From positions 140,803,319 to 140,867,318 of the forward strand of contig NC_134707.1 in the NCBI RefSeq assembly GCF_043290135.1: a DNA stretch of 64,000 nt, in the 5' to 3' direction. The notes under the pieces are model-generated. The model had not been told where the DNA came from and made no database searches. It saw only the letters and a list, made by a program, of their open reading frames with translations. Each line of letters begins with the position of its first letter. Within the stretch, counting starts at the first letter, position 1. This DNA comes from Rhipicephalus microplus. Lineage: Eukaryota > Arthropoda > Arachnida > Ixodida > Ixodidae. The translations under genes and the position numbers were made by a program. Below, piece after piece: positions 11,810 through 23,229 of the stretch.

Positions 11810-14250
11810 GAAGTTTTAGTTGTGGAGTTTCAAGTTGTGGAATTCATAGGTGTGGAGTTTCTAGTTGTGGAGTTTCTAGTTTTCGAGTTTCTAGTTACGG
11901 GGCTTCTAGTTGTGGAGTTTTTAGTTGTGGAGCTTTTAGTTGAGGAGTCTCTAGTTGTGGAGTCTCTAGTTGTGGAAGTTCTAGGTGTGAAGTTTCTAGT
12001 TGCGGAGTTTCTTGTTGCGGAGTTTCTAGATGTGGAGTTTCTAGTTGTGGAGTTTCTGGCTGTGGAGTTTATAGTTGCGGAGTTTCTAGTATCGGAGTTT
12101 CTAGTTGTGGAGTTTCTAGTTGTAGAGTTTCTAGTTGCGAAGTCTCAAGTTGTGGAGTTTCTAGTTGTGGAGTTTCTAGTGGCGGAGTTTCTAGTTGCAG
12201 AGTTTCTAGTTGCGGAGTTTTCTAGTTGTGGAGTTTCTAGTGGCGGAGTTTCTAGTTGCGGAGCTTCAAGTTGTGGAGTTTCTAGTTGTGGAGTTTCTAG
12301 TTGTGGAGTTTGTAGTTGTGGAGTATCTAGTTGTGGGCTTTCAAGTTGTGGAGTTTCTAGTTGTGGAGTTCTAGTTGCGGAGTTTTCTAGTCGCGGAGTC
12401 TGTAGTTGTGGAGTTTCTAGTTGTGGAATTTCTAGTTACGGAGTTTCTAGTTGTGGAGCTTTTAGTTGAGTAGTCTCTAGTTGTTGAGTCTCTAGTTGTG
12501 AAATTTCTAGTTGTGGAGTTTCTAGTTGTGGAGTTTCTAGTTGTGGAATTTGAAGTTGTGGAGTCTCTAGTGGCGGAGTGAGTTTCTAGTTGCGGAGTTT
12601 CTGGTTGTGGAGTTTCTAGTTGCGGAGCCAGTAGTTGTGGAGTTTCTAGTTTTGGAGTTTCTAGTTGTGGAGTTTCTAGTGTTTGAATTTCTAGTTGCCG
12701 AGTTCTTTAGTTGCGAAGTCTGAAGTTGTGGAGTTTCTAGCTGTGAAGTTTCTAGTTGCGGAGTTTCTAGTTGCGGAGTTTCTAGTTGTGGAGTTCTTAG
12801 TTGAGGAGTCTCTAGTTGTGGAGTCTCTAGTTGTTGAGTTTCTAGTTGCCGAGTTTCTAGTTGCGAAGTCTCAAGTCGTGGAGTTTCTAGCTGCGGAGTT
12901 TATAGTTGCGGAGCTTCTAGTGGCGGAGTTTCTAGTTGTGGAATTTGTAGTTGTGGAGTATCTAGATTTGGTGTTTCAAGTTGTGGAGTTTCTAGCTGTG
13001 GAGTTTCTAGTTGCGGAGTTTCTAGTTGCAGAGTTTCTAGTTGCGGAGTTTCTAGTTGTGGAGTTTCTAGTTGTTGAGTTTCTAGTCGCCGAGTTCTTTA
13101 GTTGCGAAGTCTCAAGTTGTGGAGTTTCTAGCTGTGGAATTTCTAGTTGTTGAGTTTCTAGTTGCGGAGTTTCTAGTTGTGGAGTTTTTAGCTGTGGAGT
13201 CTCTAGTTGTGGAGTCTCTAGTTGTGGAGTTTCTAGTTGTGGAGTGTCTACTTGTGGAGTTTCTAGTTGTGGAGTTTCTATTTGTAGTTTTTATTTTTCG
13301 AGTTTGTAGTTGTAGATTTTCTAATTGCAGAGTTCCTAGTTGTGGAGTTTCTTGTTGGGGAGTTTCTAGTTGTGAAATTTCTAATTGTGAATTTTCTAGT
13401 TGCGGAATTTCTAGTTGCGAAGTTTCTAGTTGGGGAGTTTCTACTTGAGTTTATAGCTGCGGATTTTCTAGTTCCACAGTTTCGAGTTGCAAAGTTTCAA
13501 GTGGTCGAGTTTGTAATTGCGGAGTCGCTAGTTGTGGAGTTTCTAGTTGCGGAGTTGCTAGCTGTGGAGTTTCTAGCTGCGGAGTCTCTAATTGTGCAGT
13601 CTCTAGTTTTGGAGTCTCTAGTTGTGGAGTTTCTAGTTGTGGAGTTTTTAGCTGTGGAGTCTCTAGTTGTGGAGTCTCTAGTTGTGGAGTTTCTAGTTGT
13701 GGAGTGTCTACTTGTGGAGTTTCTAGTTGTGGAGATACTAGTTGTAGAGTTTCTATTTGTAGTTTTTATTTTTCGAGTTTGTAGTTGTAGATTTTCTAGT
13801 TGCAGAGTTCCTAAATGTGGAGTTTCTAGTTGTGGAGTTTCTTGTTGGGGTGTTTCTAGTTGTGAAGTTTCCAATTGTGGATTTTCTAGTTGCGGAATTT
13901 CTAGTTGCGAAGTTTCTAGTTGGGGAGTTTCTACTTGAATTTATAGTTGTGGATTTTCTAGTTCCACAGTTTCGAGTTGCAAAGTTTCAAGTTGTCGAGT
14001 TTGTAGTTGCGGAGTCGCTAGTTGTGGAGTTTCTAGTTGCGGAGTTGCTAGCTGTGGAGTTTCTAGTTGCGGAGTCTCTAATTGTGCAGTCTCTAGTTTT
14101 GGAGTCTCTATTTGTGGAGTTTCTAGTTGTGGAGTTTATAGTTGTGGAGTTTCTAGCTGTGGAGATTCTAGTTGCGGAGTTTCTAGTTGCAGAGTTTCTA
14201 GCTGCGGAGTTTCTTGTTGCAGAGTTTGTAGTTGTGGAGTTTCTAGTTGT
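11810..14250 (+). repeat. Family A higher-order repeat copy (2,441 bp)
   Basis: This is the second canonical 2,441-bp copy, collinear with 9,369-11,809. Private differences are sparse, for example GGGGCTTCTAG near 11,900 and AATTTGAAG near 12,547. The doubled marker lies near 13,287 and 13,762. Sparse private changes on a shared backbone indicate recent tandem duplication or ongoing gene conversion between neighbours. Confidence 0.88.
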
Positions 14251-16170
14251 GAAGTTTTAGTTGTGGAGTTTCAAGTTGTGGAATTCATAGGTGTGGAGTT
14301 TCTAGTTGTGGAGTTTCTAGTTTTCGAGTTTCTAGTTACGGAGTTTCTAGTTGTGGAGTTTTTAGTTGTGGAGCTTTTAGTTGAGGAGTCTCTAGTTGTT
14401 GAGTCTCTAGTTGTGGAAGTTCTAGGTGTGGAGTTTCTAGTTGCGGAGTTTCTTGTTGCGGAGTTTCTAGATGTGGAGTTTCTAGTTGTGGAGTTTCTGG
14501 CTGTGGAGTTTATAGTTGCGGAGTTTCTAGTATCGGAGTTTCTAGTTGTGGAATTTCTAGTTGTGGAGTTTCTAGTTGTAGAGTTTCTAGTTGCGAAGTC
14601 TCAAGTTGTGGAGTTTCTAGTTGTGGAGTTTCTAGTGGCGGAGTTTCTAGTTGCAGAGTTTCATGTTTCGGAGTTTCTAGTTGTGGAGTTTGTAGTTGTG
14701 GAGTATCTAGTTGTGGGCTTTCAAGTTGTGGAGTTTCTAGTTGTGGAGTTCTAGTTGCGGAGTTTTCTAGTCGCGGAGTCTGTAGTTGTGGAGTTTCTAG
14801 TTGTGGAATTTCTAGTTACGGAGTTTCTAGTTGTGGAGCTTTTAGTTGAGTAGTCTCTAGTTGTTGAGTCTCTAGTTGTGGAATTTCTAGTTGTGGAGTT
14901 TCTAGTTGTGGAGTTTCTAGTTGTGGAATTTCAAGTTGTGGAGTCTCTAGTGGCGGAGTGAGTTTCTAGTTGCGGAGCCAGTAGTTGTGGAGTTTCTAGT
15001 TGCGGAGCCAGTAGTTGTGGAGTTTCTAGAGTTGGAGTTTCTAGTTTTGGAATTTCTAGTGTTTGAATTTCTAGTTGCCGAGTTCTTTAGTTGCGAAGTC
15101 TCAAGCTGTGGAGTTTCTAGCTGTGAAGTTTCTAGTTGCGGAGTTTCTAGTTGCGGAGTTTCTAGTTGTGGAGTTTTTAGTTGAGGAGTCTCTAGTTGGG
15201 AAGTCTCTAGTTGTTGAGTTTCTAGTTGCCGAGTTTCTAGTTGCGAAGTCTCAAGTCGTGGAGTTTCTAGCTGCGGAGTTTCTAGTTGCGGAGCTTCTAG
15301 TGGCGGAGTTTCTAGTTGTGGAATTTGTAGTTGTGGAGTATCTAGATTTGGTGTTTCAAGTTGTGGAGTTTCTAGCTGTGGAGTTTCTAGTTGCGGAGTT
15401 TCTAGTTGCAGAGTTTCTAGTTGCGGAGTTTCTAGTTGTGGAGTGTCTAGTTGTTGAGTTTCTAGTCGCCGAGTTCTTTAGTTGCGAAGTCTCAAGTTGT
15501 GGAGTTTCTAGCTGTGGAATTTCTAGTTGTTGAGTTTCTAGTTGCGGAGTTTCTAGTTGTGGAGTTTTTAGCTGTGGAGTCTCTAGTTGTGGAGTCTCTA
15601 GTTGTGGAGTTTCTAGTTGTGGAGTGTCTACTTGTGGAGTTTCTAGTTGTGGAGTTTCTAGTTGTGGAGTTTCTATTTGTAGTTTTTATTTTTCGAGTTT
15701 GTAGTTGTAGATTTTCTAATTGCAGAGTTCCTAGTTGTGGAGTTTCTAGTTGTGGAGTTTCTTGTTGGGGAGTTTCTAGTTGTGAAGTTTCTAATTGTGG
15801 ATTTTCTAGTTGCGGAATTTCTAGTTGCGAAGTTTCTAGTTGAAGAGTTTCTACTTGAGTTTATAGCTGCGGATTTTCTAGTTCCACAGTTTCGAGTTGC
15901 AAAGTTTCAAGTTGTCGAGTTTGTAATTGCGGAGTCGCTAGTTGTGGAGTTTCTAGTTGCGGAGTTGCTAGCTGTGGAGTTTCTAGCTGCGGAGTCTCTA
16001 ATTGTGCAGTCTCTAGTTTTGGAGTCTCTAGTTGTGGAGTTTCTAGTTGTGGAGTTTATAGATGTGGAGTTTCTAGCTGTGGAGATTCTAGTTGCGGAGT
16101 TTCTAGTTGCAGAGTTTCTAGTTGCGGAGTTTCTTGTTGCAGAGTTTCTAGTTGTGGAGTTTCTAGTTGT
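14251..16170 (+). repeat. Family A higher-order repeat copy, shortened (1,920 bp)
   Basis: Anchor-to-anchor distance is 1,920 bp, about 520 bp less than the canonical copy. Its later part has only one TTTTTATTTTTCGAG marker (near 15,685), so it lacks the internal duplicate of about 0.5 kb. From 14,552 onward it is also the left part of the 3.9-kb block repeated from the window start. The overlap of two duplication systems here suggests that the single-marker form was carried on the larger block. Which form is ancestral cannot be told from this window alone. Confidence 0.8.
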
Positions 16171-18430
16171 GAAGTTTTAGTTGTGGAGTTTCAAGTTGTG
16201 GAATTCATAGGTGTGGAGTTTCTAGTTGTGGAGTTTCTAGTTTTCGAGTTTCTAGTTACGGAGTTTCTAGTTGTGGAGTTTTTAGTTGTGGAGCTTTTAG
16301 TTGAGGAGTCTCTAGTTGTTGAGTCTCTAGTTGTGGAGTTCTAGTTGTGGAGTTTCTAGTTGCGGAATTTCTTGATGTGGAGTTTCTAGTTGTGGAGTTT
16401 CTGGCTGTGGAGTTTATAGTTGCGGAGTTTCTAGTATCGGAGTTTCTAGTTGTGGAGTTTCTAGTTGTGGAGTTTCTAGTTGTAGAGTTTCTAGTTGCGA
16501 AGTCTCAAGTTGTGGAGTTTCTAGTTGTGGAGTTTCTAGTTGTGGAGTTTCTAGTTGTGGGGTTCGCAGTTGTGGGGTTCGTAGTTGTGGGGTTCGTAGT
16601 TGTGCAGTTCTAGTTGTGGAGTCTCTAGTTGAGGAGTTTCCATTTGTGGTGTTTCTAGCTGTGGAGTTTCTAGTAGCGGAGTTTCTAGATGCAGAGTTTC
16701 TAGTTGCGGAGTTTTCTAGTTGTGGAGATTGTAATGGCGGAGTTTCTAGTTGCGGAGTTCCAAGTTGTGGAGTTTCTAGTTGTGGAGCTTCTAGTTCTGG
16801 GGTTCGTAGTTTTGGGATTCGTAGTTGTGCAGTTTCTAGTTTTGCAGTCTCTAGTTGTGGAATTTCCAGTTGTGGAGTTTCTAGCTGTGGAGTTTCTAGT
16901 TGCGGAGTTTCTAGTTGCAGAGTTTCTAGTTGTGGAGTTTTCTAGTTGTGGAAATTCTAGTGGCGGAGTTTCTAGTTGCGGAGTTTCAAGTTGTGGAGTT
17001 TCTCGTTGTGGAGTTTCTAGTTGTGGAGTTTCTAGTTGCGGAGTTTCTAGTTGTGGAGCTTCAAGTTGTGGAGTTTCTAGTTGTGGAGTTTCTAGTTATG
17101 GAGTTTGTAGTTGTGGAGTATCTAGTTGTGGACTTTCAAGTTGTGAAGTTTCTAGTTGTGGAGTTTCTAGTTGCGGAGTTTTCTAGTTGCGGAGTCTGTA
17201 CTTGTGGAGTTTCTAGTTGTGGAATTTCTAGTTGTGGAGTCTCTAGTTGCGGAGTGAGTTTCTAGTTGCGGAGTTTCTGGTTGTGGAGTTTCTAGTTGCA
17301 GAGTCAGTAGTTGTGGAGTTTCTAGTTGTGGATTTTCTAGCTGTGGAGTTTCTAGTTGCGGAGTTTCTAGTTGTGGGGTTCGTAGTTGTGGAGTTCGTAG
17401 TTGTGGAGTTTCTAGTTGTGAAGTCTCTAGTTGGGGAGTTTCCAGTTGTGGAGTTTCTAGCTGTGGAGTTTTTCGTTGCGGAGTTTCTAGTTGCAGAGTT
17501 TCTAGTAGCGGAGTATTCTAGTTGTGGAGATTCTAGTGGCGGAGTTTCTAGTAGCGGAGTTTCAAGTTGTGGAGTTTCTAGTTGTGGATTTTCTAGCTGT
17601 GGAGTTTCTAGTTGCGGAGTTTTAGTTGCGGAGTTTCTGGTTGTGGAGTTTCTAGTTCTGGAGTCTGTAGTTGTGGAGTATCTATTTGTTGGGTTTCAAG
17701 TTGTGGAGTTTCTAGTTGTTGAGTTTCTAGTAGTTGAGTTTCCAGTTGCCAAGTTTCTAGTTGCGAAATCTCAAGTCGTGGAGTTTCTAGCTGTGGAGTT
17801 TCTAGTTGCGGAGTTTCTAGTTGCGGAGTTTCTAGTTGTGGATTTTGTAGTTGTGGAGTATATAGTTGTGGTGTTTCAAGTTGTGGAGTTTCTAGTTGCG
17901 GAGTTTCTAGTTGCAGAGTTTCTCGTTCCGGAGTTTTCTAGTTGTGAAGTTTCTAGTTGTGGATTTTCTAGCTGTGGAGTTTCTAGTTGCGGAGTTTCTA
18001 GTTGTGGGGTTCGTAGTTGTGGAGTTCGTAAATGCGGAGTTTCTAGTTGTGAAGTCTCTAGTTAGGAAGTTTCCAGTTGTGGAGTTTCTAGCTGTGGAGT
18101 TTTTCGTTGTGGAGTTTCTAGTTGCAGAGTTTCTAGTAGCGGAGTTTTCTAGTTGTAGAGATTCTAGTGGCGGAGTTTCTGGTTGTGGAGTTTCTAGTTC
18201 TGGAGTCTGTAGTTGTGGAGTATCTATTTGTAGGGTTTCAAGTTGTGGAGTTTCTAGTTGTGGAGTTTCTAGTTGTTGAGTTTCTAGTTGTTGAGTTTCC
18301 AGTTGCCGAGTTTCTAGTTGCGAAATCTCAAGTCGTGGAGTTTCTAGCTGTGGAGTTTCTAGTTGCGGAGTTTCTAGTTGCGGAGTTTCTAGTTGCGGAG
18401 TTTCTAGTTGTGGATTTTGTAGTTGTGGAG
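14552..18430 (+). repeat. Copy 2 of the 3.9-kb duplicated block (offset 14,551 from window start)
   Basis: The sequence beginning AATTTCTAGTTGTGG at 14,552 repeats the window from base 1, and variant units stay in register to 18,430. At 18,431 the copy stops matching. The first copy continues with a GTATATAG unit near 3,898, whereas this one jumps to TTTCTGGCTGTGG, the start of family B. The junction falls inside identical 15-mer sequence, as expected for unequal exchange between repeats. A 1-bp deletion near 17,620 distinguishes the copies and lengthens the + strand open frame here. Confidence 0.85.
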
Positions 18431-21400
18431 TTTCTGGCTGTGGAGTTTCTAGTTGCGGAGTTTGTAGTTTTGGAGTTTCTAGTTGTGAGGTTCGTAGTTG
18501 TGGAGTTTCTAGTTGTCGAGTTTCTAGTTGTGGAGTCTTTAGTTGTGGAGTTTCTAGTTGTGGAGTTTCTAGTTGCGAAGTCTCAAGTTGTGGAGTTTCT
18601 AGTTGTGGAGTTTCTAGTTGTGGAGCTTCTAGTTGTGGGGTTCGTAGTTGTGGGGTTCGTAGTTGTGGAGTTTCTAGTTGCAGAGTTTCTCGTTGTGAAG
18701 TCTGAAGTTGTGGAGTTTCTAGTTGTGGAGTTTCTAGTTGTGGAGCTTCTAGTTGTGGGGTTCGTAGTTGTGGGGTTCGTAGTTGCGGAGTTTCTAGTTG
18801 CAGAGTTTCTCGTTGTGAAGTTTCTAGTTGTGGAGTTTCTAGTAGTTGAGTTTCAAGTTGCCGAGTTTCTAGTTGCGAAGTCTCAAGTACTGGAGTTTTT
18901 AGCTGTGGAGTTTCTAGTTGCGGAGCTTCTAGTTGCGGAGTTGCTAGTTGCGGAGTTTCTAGTTGTGGAATTTGTAGTTGTGGAGTATATAGTTGTGGTG
19001 TTTCAGGTTGTGGAGTTTTAGTGGCGGAGTTTCTAGTTGCAGAGTTTCTAGTTGCGGAGTTTTCTAGTTGTGGAGTTTCTAGTTGCGGAGTTTCTAGTTG
19101 TGGAGCTTCAAGTTGTGGAGTTTCTAGTTGTGGAGTTTCTAGTTGTGGAGTTTGTAGTTGTGGAGTGTCTAGTTGTGGGCTTTCAAGTTGTGGAGTTTAT
19201 AGTTGTGGAGTTTCTAGTTGCGGAGTTTTCCAGCTGCGGAGTCTGTAGTTGTGGAGTTTCTAGTTGTGGAATTTCTAGTTACGGAGTTTCTAGTTGTGGA
19301 GCTTTTAGTTGAGGAGTCTCTAGTTGTTGAGTCTCTAGTTGTGGAATTTCTAGTTGTGGAGTGTTTAGTTGCAGAGTTTCCAGTTGTAGAGTTTCTAGTT
19401 GCGGAGTCTCTAGTTGTAGAGTTTCTAGTTACGGAGTTTCTAGCTGTGGAGATTCTAGTTGCGGAGTCTCTAGTTGTGCAGTCTCTAGTTGTGGAGTCTG
19501 TAGTTTTGGAGTTTCTAGTTGCGGAGTTTGAAGTTGTGGAGTTTCTAGGTGTGGAGTTTCTAGTTGCAGGGTTTCTAGTTGCGGAGTTTTCTAGTTGTGG
19601 AGTTTCTAGTTGCGGAGTTTCTACTTGCGGAGTTTCAAGTTGTGGAGTTTCTGGTTGTGGAGTTTCAAGTTGTGGAATTTATAGGTGTGGAGTTTCTAGT
19701 TGTGGAGTTTCTGGTTTCCGGGTTTCTAGTTACGGAGTTTCTAGTAGTGGAGTTTCTAGTTGTGGAGCTTTTAGTTGAGGAGTCTCTAGTTGTTGACTCT
19801 CTAGTTGTTGAGTCTCTAGTTGTGGAAGTTCTAGTTGTGGAGTTTCTAGTTCCGGAGTTTCTAGTTGCAGAGTTCCTAGTTGCGGAGTTTTCTAGTTGTG
19901 GAGATTCTAGTGGCGGAGTTTCTAGTTGCGGAAATTAAGTTGTGGAGTTTCTCGTTGTGGAGTTTCTAGTTGTGGAGTTTCTAGTTGCGGAGTTTCTAGT
20001 TGTGGAGTTTCTAGTAGTTGAGTTTCTAGTTGTGGAGCTTCTAGTTGTGGGGTTCGTAGTTGTGGAGTTTCTCGTTGCGGAGTTTCTCGTTGTGAGGTCT
20101 GAAGTTGTGGAATTTCTAGTTGTGAAGTTTCTAGTTGTGGAGCTTCTAGTTGTGGGGTTCGTAGTTGTGGGGTTCGTAGTGGCGGAGTTTCTAGTTGCGG
20201 AGTTTCTCGTTGTGAAGTTTCGAGTTGTGGAGTTTCTAGTTGTGGAGTTTCTAGTAGTTGAGTTTCAAGTTGCCGAGTTTCTAGTTGCGAAGTCTCAAGT
20301 ACTGGAGTTTTTAGCTGTGGAGTTTCTAGTTGCGGAGCTTCTATTTGCGGAGTTTCTAGTTGCGGAGTTTCTAGTTGTGGAATTTGTAGTTGTGGAGTAT
20401 ATAGTTGTGGTGTTTCAGGTTGTGGAGTTTTAGTGGCGGAGTTTCTAGTTGCAGAGTTTCTAGTTGCGGAGTTTTCTGGTTGTGGAGTTTCTAGTTGCGG
20501 AGTTTCTAGTTGTGGAGCTTCAAGTTGTGGAGTTTCTAGTTGTGGAGTTTCTAGTTGTGGAGTTTGTAGTTGTGGAGTGTCTAGTTGTGGGCTTTCAAGT
20601 TGTGGAGTTTATAGTTGTGGAGTTTCTAGTTGCGGAGTTTTCGAGTTGCGGAGTCTGTAGTTGTGGAGTTTCTAGTTCTGGAATTTCTAGTTACGGAGTT
20701 TCTAGTTGTGGAGCTTTTAGTTGAGGAGTCTCTAGTTGTTGAGTCTCTAGTTGTGGAATTTCTAGTTGTGGAGTGTTTAGTTGCAGAGTTTCCAGTTGTG
20801 GAGTTTCTAGTTGCGGAGTCTCTAGTTGTAGAGTTTCTAGTTACGGAGTTTCTAGCTGTGGAGATTCTAGTGGCGGAGTCTCTAGTTGTGCAGTCTCTAG
20901 TTGTGGAGTCTGTAGTTTTGGAGTCTCTAGTTGTGGAGTATATAGTTGTGGTGTTTCAAGTTGTGGAGTTTCTAGTTGCAGGGTTTCTACTTGCGGAGTT
21001 TTCTAGTTCTGGAGTTTTCTAGTTGTGGAGTTTCTAGTTGCGAAGTTTCTAGTTGTGGAGCTTCAAGTTGTGGAGTTTCTAGTTGTGGAGTTTCTAGTTG
21101 CGGAGTCTGTAGTTGTGGAGTTTCTAGTTGTGGAGTTTCTAGTTGTGGATTTTCTAGCTGTGGAGTTTCTAGTTGCGGAGTTTCTAGTTGTGGGGTTCGT
21201 AGTTGTGGATTTCGTAGTTGTGGAGTTTCTAGTTGTGGAGTCTCTAGTTGGGGAGTTTCTAGTTGTGGAGTTTCTAGTTGTGGAGCTTTTAGTTGAGGAA
21301 TCTCTAGTTGTTGAGTTTCTAGTTGTGGAAGTTCTAGTTGTGGAGTTTCTAGTTGCGGAGTTTCTGGCTGTGGAGTTTCTAGTTGCGGAGTTTCTAGTTT

Positions 21401-23229
21401 TGGAGTTTCTAGTTGTGAGGTTCGTAGTTGTGGAGTTTCTAGTTGTCGAGTTTCTAGTTGTGGAGTCTTTAGTTGTGGAGTTTCTAGTTGTGGAGTTTCT
21501 AGTTGCGAAGTCTCAAGTTGTGGAGTTTCTAGTTGTGGAGTTTCTAGTTGTGGAGCTTCTAGTTGTGGGGTTCGTAGTTGTGGGGTTCGTAGTTGTGGAG
21601 TTTCTAGTTGCAGAGTTTCTCGTTGTGAAGTCTGAAGTTGTGGAATTTCTAGTTGTGGAGTTTCTAGTTGTGGAGTTTCTAGTTGTGGAGTTTGTAGTTG
21701 TGGAGTGTCTAGTTGGGGGCTTTCAAGTTGTGGAGTTTATAGTTGTGGAGTTTCTAGTTGCGGAGTTTTCTAGTTGCGGAGTCTGTAGTTGTGGAGTTTC
21801 TAGTTGTGGAATTTCTAGTTACGGAGTTTCTAGTTGTGGAGCTTTTAGTTGAGGAGTCTCTAGTTGTTGAGTCTCTAGTTGTGGAATTTCTAGTTGTGGA
21901 GTGTTTAGTTGCAGAGTTTCCAGTTGTGGTGTTTCTAGTTGCGGAGTCTCTAGTTGTAGAGTTTCTAGTTACGGAGTTTCTAGCTGTGGAGATTCTAGTG
22001 GCGGAGTCTCTAGTTGTGCAGTCTCTAGTTGTGGAGTCTGTAGTTGTGGAGTTTCTAGTTGCGGAGTTTGAAGTTGTGGAGTTTCTAGCTGTGGAGTTTC
22101 TAGTTGCAGGATTTCTAGTTGCGGAGTTTTCTTGTTGTGGAGTTTCTAGTAGTTGAGTTTCTACTTGCGGAGTTTCAAGTTGTGGAGTTTCTGGTTGTGG
22201 AGTTTCAAGTTGTGGAATTTATAGGTGTGGAGTTTCTAGTTGTGGAGTTTCTGGTTTCCGGGTTTCTAGTTACGGAGTTTCTAGTAGTGGAGTTTCTGGT
22301 TGTGGAGCTTTTAGTTGAGGAGTCTCTAGTTGTTGAGTCTCTAGTTGTTGAGTCTCTAGTTGTGGAAGTTCTAGTTGTGGAGTTTCTAGTTCCGGAGTTT
22401 TTAGTTGCAGAGTTTCTAGTTGCGGAGTTTTCTAGTTGTGGAGATTCTAGTTGCGGAAATTAAGTTGTGGAGTTTCTCGTTGTGGAGTTTCTAGTTGTGG
22501 AGTTTCTAGTTGCGGAGTTTCTAGTTGTGGAGTTTCTAGTAGTTGAGTTTCTAGTTGTGGAGCTTCTAGTTGTGGGGTTCGTAGTTGTGGAGTTTCTAGT
22601 TGCGGAGTTTCACGTTGTGAAGTCTGAAGTTGTGGAATTTCTAGTTGTGGAGCTTCTAGTTGTGGGGTTCGTAGTTGTGGGGTTCGTAGTTGTGGAGTTT
22701 CTAGTTGCGGAGTTTCATGTTGTGAAGTCTGAAGTTGTGGAATTTCTAGTTGTGGAGTTTCTAGTTGTGGAGTTTCTAGTTGTGGAGTTTGTAGTTGTGG
22801 AGTGTCTAGTTGGGGGCTTTCAAGTTGTGGAGTTTATAGTTGTGGAGTTTCTAGTTGCGGAGTTTTCTAGTTGCGGAGTCTGTAGTTGTGGAGTTTCTAG
22901 TTGTGGAATTTCTAGTTACGGAGTTTCTAGTTGTGGAGCTTTTAGTTGAGGAGTCTCTAGTTGTTGAGTCTCTAGTTGTGGAATTTCTAGTTGTGGAGTG
23001 TTTAGTTGCAGAGTTTCCAGTTGTGGTGTTTCTAGTTGCGGAGTCTCTAGTTGTAGAGTTTCTAGTTACGGAGTTTCTAGCTGTGGAGATTCTAGTGGCG
23101 GAGTCTCTAGTTGTGCAGTCTCTAGTTGTGGAGTCTGTAGTTGTGGAGTTTCTAGTTGCGGAGTTTGAAGTTGTGGAGTTTCTAGCTGTGGAGTTTCTAG
23201 TTGCAGGATTTCTAGTTGCGGAGTTTTCT
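18431..23229 (+). repeat. Family B block B1 (2,930-bp HOR, one full and one partial copy)
   Basis: The block starts at TTTCTGGCTGTGGAG, which recurs at 21,361, exactly 2,930 bp later. The segment 18,431 to about 21,680 repeats at 34,868 to about 38,117 (offset 16,437) with few differences. Family B is rich in the GTTGTGGGGTTCGTAG subtype, for example near 18,630-18,660 and 18,750-18,780. Internal duplications: 18,841 to about 19,512 recurs at 20,253 to about 20,924 (offset 1,412), and 21,625 to about 22,150 recurs at 22,722 to about 23,247 (offset 1,097). A GCGGAAATTAAG unit near 19,927 gives a stop even in the GVSSC frame. Confidence 0.82.
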
